In this document: piece after piece, positions 1 through 4,080 of the stretch
Layout of the letters: the number at the start of each line of letters is the position of its first letter
Position numbering within the stretch: position 1 is the first letter of the stretch
From: an uncultured Selenomonas sp.
GTDB taxonomy: Bacteria; Bacillota; Negativicutes; Selenomonadales; Selenomonadaceae
Direction of reading: 5' to 3'
Assembly: GCA_945494195.1 (NCBI GenBank)
Contig: CALYVJ010000156.1
Span: 1-5,286, forward strand
Length of the DNA: 5,286 bases
Notes under the pieces: model-generated
What the model was told of the DNA's origin: nothing
Seen by the model: the letters and a program-made list of their open reading frames with translations, nothing else
Database searches by the model: none
Position numbers and translations under genes: made by a program

Positions 1-18
1 TCTTAATTGGTTTAATTT

Positions 19-54
19 TTATAAATATATCTTTTTTAATATATTCGTTTTCAT
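19..54 (-). CDS. Possible leftward 11-residue ORF or broken start of a divergent gene
   Basis: On the minus strand a strong ribosome binding site, GGGAGG (69-64), lies 9 nt before an ATG at 54-52. The frame encodes only MKTNILKKIYL and ends in TAA at 21-19. The divergent position next to the operators is where the lysogeny repressor of a temperate phage usually starts, so either this is a leader peptide or the true gene has been damaged. The frame beginning at base 52 stays open to the window edge (ENEYIKKDIFIKIKPIK) but has no start codon. One extra A in the AAAA run at 48-51 would join the ATG to it. The initiation signal is seen directly. That the gene is broken, and what it encodes, is inference; there is too little protein to assign a family. 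Confidence 0.25.
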   Translation of the reverse strand: MKTNILKKIYL

Positions 55-123
55 GTGATGTAACCTCCCTATATGATAATTATATGTGATTTTATTACAC
101 AATAAAATATGTGACTTAAAACC
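53..123 (+). promoter_or_regulatory. Operator half-site array left of the early promoter
   Basis: Three same-direction variants of the half-site found at the early promoter (ATGTGATGTAAAACC) occur here: ATGTGATGTAACC at 53-65, ATGTGATTTTATT at 84-96 (part of a TGTG-N9-CACA element, 85-101), and ATGTGACTTAAAACC at 109-123. Their starts are 31 and 25 bp apart. They flank the leftward -10 box. The repetition is visible in the sequence. That a phage repressor or Cro-like protein binds them is inferred from their position between divergent signals. Confidence 0.6.
79..84 (-). promoter_or_regulatory. Leftward -10 box candidate
   Basis: The minus strand reads TATAAT at 84-79, a perfect -10 hexamer, about 10 bases before the leftward GGGAGG ribosome binding site. 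The matching -35 position (about 102-107) reads TTTTAT, a poor hexamer, so the promoter would be weak or need activation. It lies between operator-like half-sites at 53-65 and 84-101, as expected for a repressor-maintenance promoter in a genetic switch. Confidence 0.4.
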
Positions 124-132
124 TCAAAATGC

Positions 133-161
133 TTGACAAGTGGTTTTACATCACATATAAT
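133..161 (+). promoter_or_regulatory. Early rightward promoter, consensus sigma-70/A type
   Basis: TTGACA at 133-138 and TATAAT at 156-161 are both perfect consensus hexamers with the optimal 17-bp spacer. Transcription should start near 168, giving a leader of about 47 nt before the first rightward gene. The spacer and the start-site region are occupied by the two arms of an inverted repeat, so the promoter should be intrinsically strong but tightly repressible. It probably drives the whole rightward operon; no comparably good rightward promoter is apparent downstream. Confidence 0.9.
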
Positions 162-187
162 ACAGATATCATGTGATGTAAAACCAC
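140..187. repeat. Perfect 17-bp inverted repeat, probable operator pair
   Basis: GTGGTTTTACATCACAT (140-156) is the exact reverse complement of ATGTGATGTAAAACCAC (171-187), with 14 bp between. The left arm fills the promoter spacer and shares one base with the -10 box. The right arm covers the start point and first transcribed bases. Binding of the immunity repressor (or the Cro-like product) at either arm would block RNA polymerase. As RNA, only the right arm would be transcribed, so this is more likely a DNA operator than an RNA hairpin. Confidence 0.8.
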
Positions 188-214
188 ATACACTATTAGG
201 AAGGAGGACTAATA

Positions 215-400
215 ATGGGAAAGTTAAAGGCTCTTCGTCAGGCGCGTAATCTCACGCAAGCGGAGCTGGCCAAGCTGTTAGGCGTTGACCGGACTACTGT
301 TACACAGTGGGAATGCGGTAAAAGTCTACCTCGTGCAAGTAAACTTATCGAGATTGCCAAGATACTGAAGTGCGATGTGGATTCTTTGTTGCGAACATAA
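215..400 (+). CDS. Cro/CI-type HTH transcriptional regulator (Cro-like)
   Basis: This 61-residue protein is essentially one XRE-family helix-turn-helix domain. Residues 4-11 form helix 1, LTQAELAKLLGV (13-24) is the first part of the HTH, and TTVTQWECG (27-35) is the recognition helix with the typical W-E-x-G ending. Residues 41-58 are the closing helices (LIEIAKILKCDVDSLL). There is no extra oligomerisation or cleavage domain, as in phage Cro proteins. The start is clear: AAGGAGG at 201-207 with a 7-nt spacer. It is the first gene after the operator-covered early promoter, so it probably binds those operators, switching off the leftward repressor and damping its own expression. Family assignment is firm; the Cro role is inferred from position and size. 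Confidence 0.88.
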   Translation: MGKLKALRQARNLTQAELAKLLGVDRTTVTQWECGKSLPRASKLIEIAKILKCDVDSLLRT

Positions 401-414
401 TGTGATTTTAAATC
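400..414 (+). promoter_or_regulatory. Additional operator-like half-site
   Basis: ATGTGATTTTAAATC begins at the last base of the Cro-like gene's stop codon and matches the ATGTGATGTAAAACC half-site at 12 of 15 positions, in the same direction as the copies at 53, 84, 109 and 171. It lies in the 37-bp gap before the antirepressor gene, just upstream of that gene's ribosome binding site. It could be a roadblock or looping site, or chance in AT-rich spacer. Confidence 0.35.
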
Positions 415-437
415 AACAAGTAAGGAGGAAAAAGAAA

Positions 438-1232
438 TTGAGCAAAGAGATTCAGATTTTCAACAACCCTGAGTTCGGCGCAGTAAGAACGATGACCATT
501 GATAAAGAGCCGTGGTTCGTAGGTAAAGATGTTGCTGAGATTTTGGGGTATGCTAAACCATTGAATGCGTTGGCTTCTCACGTCGATACAGATGACTCCC
601 TAAAACAGGGACTCACTGATTCGTTGGGGAGAAAGCAAGATACCATTATTATCAATGAGTCTGGCTTGTACAGCCTTATCTTTTCCAGCAAACTACCAGC
701 GGCGAAGGCATTTAAACACTGGGTGACTTGTGAAGTGCTGCCGCAAATCCGGAAAACGGGTAAGTATGGGCTACCGAAACTTTCGCCGAACCCGCACTAC
801 CGCACGCGGATGATCAAGACTGCAGTCAAGGACCTGTCCGAAACCGCGGATGTAATCGCAGAGCTTTTTGGGGTGAAGAAGGGGATGGCCACAGCGGCCG
901 CTATGAAGATGGTGGGGAGCGCTTACGGCATTGATACAGCACCGCTGATGCCGCTGCTCCCGGCAGAGTCTACGCCCAGCTACATGACACCCACCGCCAT
1001 TGCCAAGCGTTTGGGGATTCTCAACAAGAAGGGCAACCCGGACCCGAAGGAAGTAAACCGCCGCCTGGCAGAAGCAGGTCTGCAGGAACGCCGTGACAAA
1101 GAATGGATTTTGACGGACAAAGGCAAAACGTACGGCGAGGCCAAGCCTTACACCAACAACGGACACAGCGGGTATGTCATCAACTGGTACGATACGGTGC
1201 TGGAGGTACTGCCTGTGGCGGTAGGAGCGTGA
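438..1232 (+). CDS. Phage antirepressor, BRO-N domain with KilAC-like C-terminus
   Basis: I start this at TTG 438 because AAGGAGG (422-428) sits 9 nt upstream. An ATG at 375 in the same frame lies inside the previous gene and has no such signal. The 264-residue product begins with a BRO family N-terminal domain (about 5-109): beta strands around FNNPEFGAVRTM, WFVGKDVAEILGY at 26-38, an ESGLYSLI segment at 74-81, and AFKHWVTCEVLPQIRKTG at 91-108. The C-terminal part (about 180-260) has the pattern TPTAIAKRLGI, RRLAEAGLQ, EWILTDKGKTYGE and a final HSGYVINWYDTVLEVL, typical of the phage antirepressor KilAC/ANT type. Such proteins bind DNA or the phage repressor and favour lytic growth. Base composition jumps from roughly 45% GC in the BRO-N part to about 60% after base 770, suggesting domain shuffling. 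Confidence 0.88.
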   Translation: MSKEIQIFNNPEFGAVRTMTIDKEPWFVGKDVAEILGYAKPLNALASHVDTDDSLKQGLTDSLGRKQDTIIINESGLYSLIFSSKLPAAKAFKHWVTCEVLPQIRKTGKYGLPKLSPNPHYRTRMIKTAVKDLSETADVIAELFGVKKGMATAAAMKMVGSAYGIDTAPLMPLLPAESTPSYMTPTAIAKRLGILNKKGNPDPKEVNRRLAEAGLQERRDKEWILTDKGKTYGEAKPYTNNGHSGYVINWYDTVLEVLPVAVGA

Positions 1233-1247
1233 GGAGGAAGGGCAAGC

Positions 1248-1343
1248 ATGATTGATTATGAGAGGGGGCGGAGCAAGGCAACGATTGAGAAAGCCGCAAC
1301 AATATGTAAAGCACTCGATGTGACTTATACGATTGGTGTGTGA
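1248..1343 (+). CDS. 31-residue fragment of an XRE-type HTH protein
   Basis: A short ORF with ATG at 1248 follows GAGGAGG (1231-1237, 10-nt spacer) and ends at TGA 1341-1343. Its sequence contains MIDYERGRSKATIEKAA and then TICKALDVTYTIG. This is the classic second half of an XRE-family domain: the end of the recognition helix (usually S-x-I-S-x-Y-E-R-G) followed by helices 4 and 5. The helices that normally precede it are missing; the frame upstream runs directly into the antirepressor stop codon. It is probably the remnant of a regulator whose 5' part was lost, although a ribosome binding site remains and a micro-protein cannot be excluded. It could not bind DNA like a full HTH domain. The pattern match is seen in the sequence; decay is inference. 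Confidence 0.5.
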   Translation: MIDYERGRSKATIEKAATICKALDVTYTIGV

Positions 1344-1417
1344 GGCGTTCTAACAATAGTTTATCGAAAATGAGAGAGTTGAAGGCACGTATCGACGTGC
1401 GAAGGGGAGGCATAAAA

Positions 1418-1720
1418 TTGTCATTTACATGTGAAGAGACGGTATCAAATCCATATTATCAAGCACGCATTCATGCGGCGGAACGCGATACTGCGTTTGA
1501 ATCACGGACGTCTGCGGGAGCGATGCTGGGCATCAGTTCCACTAGGCTCTACCAGATCGAGCGGGGGCTGCAGGAACCGCATCGGGATGAACTGCTGGTT
1601 ATGGCAGATACCTATGAGGCGCCGGAGCTTCTAAGCGTCTACTGTGCAATGATGTGCCCCGTAGGCAAACGGATTCAGGAGCTTCGGGAGAAAGGCAAAG
1701 GGGAGGAGAGAGATGGCTGA
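1418..1720 (+). CDS. Small XRE-type HTH phage regulator with a Cys-x3-Cys-Pro motif
   Basis: The best start is TTG 1418, preceded by AAGGGGAGG (1402-1410) with a 7-nt gap; ATGs at 1340 and 1370 in the same frame lack comparable signals. The 100-residue protein has an HTH domain at about 28-72: ESRTSAGAMLGIS for the first helices, then STRLYQIERGLQEP for the recognition helix and turn, then ELLVMADTYEAPELL. After this comes YCAMMCP (75-81). That ending (apELl..YC...CPvG) recurs, to my recollection, in small XRE-like proteins of Firmicutes phage early regions. The last residues are charged (ELREKGKGEERDG). It overlaps the next gene by 8 nt and is likely translationally coupled to it. The two cysteines could bind a metal with partners elsewhere, which is speculation. 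HTH identity is firm; target and role are unknown. Confidence 0.75.
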   Translation: MSFTCEETVSNPYYQARIHAAERDTAFESRTSAGAMLGISSTRLYQIERGLQEPHRDELLVMADTYEAPELLSVYCAMMCPVGKRIQELREKGKGEERDG

Positions 1721-1892
1721 GAAAGAAAAGCCGTTCATGGTTGCAGCAGAGGTGGCAGAACTTCTCCGCTGCTCCAAGTCTACGGCTTACCGCATCATGC
1801 GGCGGGTTAATGATAAAAAAAGAGCGGCCGGGAAGATTGTTATCCACGGCCGTGTGAGTAGACAGGCTTTATATGAGGAGGTTGGGCTGTAA
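1713..1892 (+). CDS. Excisionase-like HTH DNA-binding protein
   Basis: This 59-residue ORF starts with ATG 1713 after GGGAGG (1701-1706, 6-nt spacer) and ends at TAA 1890-1892. Residues 8-30 (FMVAAEVAELLRCSKSTAYR, then IMR) match the winged-HTH start of the excisionase/MerR-like HTH_17 family, in which the motif v-A-e-l-L-x-x-S-k-x-T-a-Y-r binds DNA. Residues 40-59 (GKIVIHGRVSRQALYEEVGL) fit the wing and final helix, where such proteins usually have G-r-i-x-k-x-x-l-x-x. It overlaps the HTH gene before it (8 nt) and the micro-protein after it (1 nt at TAATG). Such proteins serve as excisionases or as small transcription factors; no integrase or attachment site is visible here, so a regulatory role is equally possible. 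Confidence 0.75.
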   Translation: MAEKEKPFMVAAEVAELLRCSKSTAYRIMRRVNDKKRAAGKIVIHGRVSRQALYEEVGL

Positions 1893-2017
1893 TGGACTTA
1901 CGGAGTCGCATCCAGATTGCGCGTGAGCATCAGTTCTATGAAGGAGTAAAGGACTTCCTGCTCTTCTGTGTGGCAAGTGTCTTAATCCTTGCCAGCATGG
2001 GGGCAGGAACCCAATGA
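1892..2017 (+). CDS. 41-residue single-pass membrane micro-protein
   Basis: ATG 1892 overlaps the preceding stop codon as TAATG, with GAGGAGG at 1875-1881 placed 10 nt upstream, so translation is well supported. The product opens with a charged N-terminal stretch (MDLRSRIQIAREHQFYEGVK) and continues with a hydrophobic segment at about 21-38 (DFLLFCVASVLILASMGA) ending at GTQ. The basic N-terminus would favour a cytoplasmic N-terminus and a short outer C-terminus. I do not recognise the family. Early-region membrane micro-proteins in phages sometimes act in superinfection exclusion or host modulation, but nothing here demonstrates that. It overlaps the next micro-protein by 4 nt (ATGA). Confidence 0.55.
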   Translation: MDLRSRIQIAREHQFYEGVKDFLLFCVASVLILASMGAGTQ

Positions 2018-2094
2018 GATGGAGCGATTTTACCGAAGATGTGCAGGCCGCAATATTAATTGCCGGGATAGCAGTGATTGCGGTTTGGCTATAA
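2014..2094 (+). CDS. 26-residue hydrophobic micro-protein
   Basis: ATG 2014 overlaps the preceding stop in an ATGA arrangement, the hallmark of translational coupling. A weak purine-rich stretch (GGGGGCAGGA, about 1999-2008) precedes it. The peptide has a polar start (MRWSDFTEDVQ) and a hydrophobic stretch from about residue 12 (AAILIAGIAVIAVWL) that is just long enough to span or enter a membrane. Its tight coupling to the preceding membrane micro-protein suggests the two could act as a pair. No family is recognised, and a 26-codon ORF can occur by chance, so confidence is limited. Confidence 0.4.
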   Translation: MRWSDFTEDVQAAILIAGIAVIAVWL

Positions 2095-2131
2095 AAAAAG
2101 TTCCCTTGCGTTTTAGCGAACGCAAAGGAAC
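2093..2131 (-). terminator. Intrinsic-type terminator facing left
   Basis: GTTCCCTTGCGTT (2100-2112) and AACGCAAAGGAAC (2119-2131) pair over 13 positions with a single C-A mismatch and a 6-nt loop. Read on the minus strand, the hairpin is followed directly by seven T residues (2099-2093), the form of a Rho-independent terminator. Read on the plus strand it is followed by AAAAGGAAAA, so it should not stop the rightward operon efficiently, though it could stall polymerase or protect mRNA. No leftward gene is visible upstream of it. The rest of 2095-2185 holds only the ribosome binding site of the next gene. Confidence 0.6.
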
Positions 2132-2185
2132 AAAAGGAAAATACTTAATGCATTTATAGCATAGCAGAATAGGAGAGAGATTGCA

Positions 2186-3145
2186 ATGCGTATAAACGAT
2201 AACTGCGAAATGATTATGACGGCGGCCGAGATTGAAGACCGTGCCGCTTGGTTAAAGGTTCGTAATGATAGCATTGGCGGTAGTGAGGCGGCGGCTATCG
2301 TGGGGATGAATCCATGGAAGTCTGAATATACGCTTTGGCTGGAAAAGACTGGCCAGGTGCAGCAGGAGGATATTTCCGATTCGGAACCGGTTCACTTCGG
2401 CACTATCCTCGAGCAGGTTGTGGCGGATGAGTTCTGCCGCCGGGAGGGGAAGAAGGTCCGTAAGTGTGGCCTCTTCCGCTCGAAGAAGCATCCGTTCATG
2501 ACGGCCTCCTTTGACCGCCTGTTAGTGGGTGAGGATGCAGGCCTGGAGTGCAAGACCAGCAATGCCTTCAAGCGTGGCGAATGGGACGAGGGAGAAATCC
2601 CGCCTAACTACTACGTGCAGTGCCAGCATTACATGATGGTCAGCGGCCTGCCACGTTGGTATATCGCTTGCCTGATCGGCGGTAATCACTTCGTGTCGTG
2701 GGTGGTAGAACGTAGCGAGGACGATATTGCCGCGCTGGAAGAGGCTGAGGTCGCCTTTTGGGATAAAGTAGAGCGTCACATTATGCCGTCTGTCGATGGC
2801 TCGGATAGTTCCAGCACATCCCTCAAAAAGATGTATAAAGGCGGTCAGACGGAGCCGATTATTCTGCCACAAGAGAGTTTAAAACTGCTTGAGCGATTGG
2901 ATGAACTTAAGTCGTTAAAGGCTGATGTAGATACACAGACAAAAGATATACAAAACAAGCTTTGCGCCATGCTTGGCGACAATGAAATTGGCATTATTGG
3001 TGAGGGCGATGATGCGCGTAAAGTGACATGGAAAACGGTCAGTGGTAGGACGACAATTGATTCGAAACGGTTGAAAAAAGACCTGCCGGATGTGTTTGAA
3101 AAATATAGTAAAAAATCGGCTGATTCTCGTCGGTTTAGTGCATAA
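2186..3145 (+). CDS. YqaJ-type viral recombinase (lambda-exonuclease-like nuclease)
   Basis: The 319-residue product belongs to the YqaJ/PD-(D/E)XK phage nuclease family, which resects double-stranded DNA ends to supply single strands to an annealing partner. Visible marks in order: WLKVRNDSIGGSEAAAIVGM (22-41) with the family's IGGSE-aa-ivG signature; W-L-E-K-T-G near 51-56; FGTILE (71-76) with Glu76; the catalytic core ASFDRLL then LECKTSNA, giving Asp110, Glu121 and Lys123; and YYVQCQHYM (142-150) with the conserved Gln-His-Tyr patch. Residues beyond about 212 are a helical, charged extension (LLERLDELKSLKADVD) with lower GC. The start has AGGAGAG at 2171-2177, 8 nt upstream; ATGs at residues 9 and 11 are weaker alternatives. 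It pairs with the RecT gene 17 bp downstream. Confidence 0.92.
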   Translation: MRINDNCEMIMTAAEIEDRAAWLKVRNDSIGGSEAAAIVGMNPWKSEYTLWLEKTGQVQQEDISDSEPVHFGTILEQVVADEFCRREGKKVRKCGLFRSKKHPFMTASFDRLLVGEDAGLECKTSNAFKRGEWDEGEIPPNYYVQCQHYMMVSGLPRWYIACLIGGNHFVSWVVERSEDDIAALEEAEVAFWDKVERHIMPSVDGSDSSSTSLKKMYKGGQTEPIILPQESLKLLERLDELKSLKADVDTQTKDIQNKLCAMLGDNEIGIIGEGDDARKVTWKTVSGRTTIDSKRLKKDLPDVFEKYSKKSADSRRFSA

Positions 3146-3162
3146 AACAGGAGGTAATTAAA

Positions 3163-4032
3163 ATGGCAAATGGTACAGTAAAAGGCGGTATGATCCAGAA
3201 GGCTCAGTCGGGGAAAGTTGCAGCATCTAACGGTGGCGTATCGAGCATCAAACAGCTCGTTATGCAGATGAAGCCGCAGATTGAAAAAGCGCTGCCTTCG
3301 GTGCTTACAGGAGAACGGTTTTCCCGCATGGTCTTGACGGCCATGAGTACGAATCCCCAGCTTACCGAATGCACACCAAATTCCTTCCTTGGGGCGATGA
3401 TGCAGGCGGCCCAGTTGGGCGTAGAGCCGAATACTCCGCTGGGGCAGGCTTATCTTATCCCGTACCGCAATCATGGACAACTGGAATGCCAGTTCCAGCT
3501 GGGCTACAAGGGTCTTATCGATCTGGCATACCGCAGTGGTGAGATTACTAGCATCAGCGCTCACGAGGTCTGTGAGAATGATGATTTCGAGTATGAGCTG
3601 GGGCTGAATGAAAAGCTGAGGCATAAACCCGCACTTACGGATCGCGGGGCGGTGATTCTCTATTATGCCGTATTCCGCACGAAAGCGGGCGGCTCTGGAT
3701 TCGCCGTCATGAGTGTGGAAGATATCAAAAACCACTCCAAGAAATACAGTAAGGCGGCAGGTTCCAGTTATAGCCCATGGTCAACGAATTTCGATGCCAT
3801 GGCGAAGAAAACAGTCATCAAGCAGGCGCTCAAATATGCACCAATCAAAACGGAATTTGTCCGGGCAGTTTCGACGGATGAAACCATTAAAACCAATATC
3901 GCAGAAGATATGGCAGATGAACCGGATGAAACAGTTATTACCGTTGATTCGGAAGAAAATAAAACTGATGATATTCCTGCAAATGTAGATCCAGAAACAG
4001 GCGAAATCAAAGAACAGGAAACGTTGTTATAA
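3163..4032 (+). CDS. recT: RecT-family single-strand annealing recombinase
   Basis: The 289-residue protein matches the RecT family, which binds ssDNA and anneals complementary strands or promotes strand invasion without ATP. Recognisable segments: FSRMVLTAMSTNPQL (53-67), SFLGAMMQAAQLGVEPNTPL (74-93, the family signature), GQAYLIPYRN (94-103), CQFQLGYKGLIDLAYRSG (109-126), and MAKKTVIKQALKYAPI near 213-228. The C-terminus (about 248-289) is strongly acidic and low in GC and includes DPETGEI, a tail common in Firmicutes phage RecT proteins; tails of this kind can contact host SSB, which is inferred here. AGGAGG (3149-3154) lies 8 nt before ATG 3163. Immediately preceded by the YqaJ nuclease, it completes an exonuclease-annealase pair equivalent to RecE/RecT. 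Confidence 0.95.
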   Translation: MANGTVKGGMIQKAQSGKVAASNGGVSSIKQLVMQMKPQIEKALPSVLTGERFSRMVLTAMSTNPQLTECTPNSFLGAMMQAAQLGVEPNTPLGQAYLIPYRNHGQLECQFQLGYKGLIDLAYRSGEITSISAHEVCENDDFEYELGLNEKLRHKPALTDRGAVILYYAVFRTKAGGSGFAVMSVEDIKNHSKKYSKAAGSSYSPWSTNFDAMAKKTVIKQALKYAPIKTEFVRAVSTDETIKTNIAEDMADEPDETVITVDSEENKTDDIPANVDPETGEIKEQETLL

Positions 4033-4040
4033 ATAATGTG

Positions 4041-4066
4041 GCAGGCGGGGAGAAATCCCCGCTTGC
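4041..4066 (+). other. Strong GC-rich RNA hairpin with GAAA tetraloop
   Basis: GCAGGCGGGGA (4041-4051) pairs with TCCCCGCTTGC (4056-4066) over 11 bp, including one G-U pair, closed by a GAAA loop (GNRA type, unusually stable). No T-tract follows; the sequence continues GGAAAGGAAAATAA into the next gene. It therefore resembles an mRNA processing, stability or pausing element rather than an intrinsic terminator. It starts 8 bp after the recT stop and ends 2 bp before the purine-rich ribosome binding site of the replisome organiser gene, so it could tune that gene's translation. Confidence 0.7.
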
Positions 4067-4080
4067 GGAAAGGAAAATAA

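Noticed and set aside
1318..1330. ATGTGACTTATAC, similar to the operator half-site at 109-123
   Set aside because: It lies inside the HTH fragment reading frame, with no promoter or second site nearby; the match is only 10 contiguous bases.
1385..1400. Small inverted repeat GCACGT-ATCG-ACGTGC just before the ribosome binding site of the HTH gene at 1418
   Set aside because: A 6-bp stem is too short to call a regulatory structure with confidence, although it touches the ribosome binding site region.
1840..1848. TTATCCACG, one mismatch from a DnaA box
   Set aside because: A single copy inside the excisionase-like coding region, far from the repeat cluster; expected by chance.
1654..1857. Alternative plus-strand frame of 67 codons overlapping the small HTH genes
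   Set aside because: The overlapping frame from 1713 gives a recognisable excisionase-like HTH with a proper ribosome binding site; this frame does not resemble a protein family.
2093..2131. Rightward intrinsic terminator ending the regulator operon
   Set aside because: The hairpin is present, but on the plus strand it is followed by an A-rich stretch, not Ts, and no good new rightward promoter is seen before the nuclease gene.
2845..3735. A long open frame on the minus strand (about 296 codons) opposite the nuclease and RecT genes
   Set aside because: It lies antisense to two well-recognised genes, has no recognisable domain and reads as a codon-bias shadow of the plus-strand frames.
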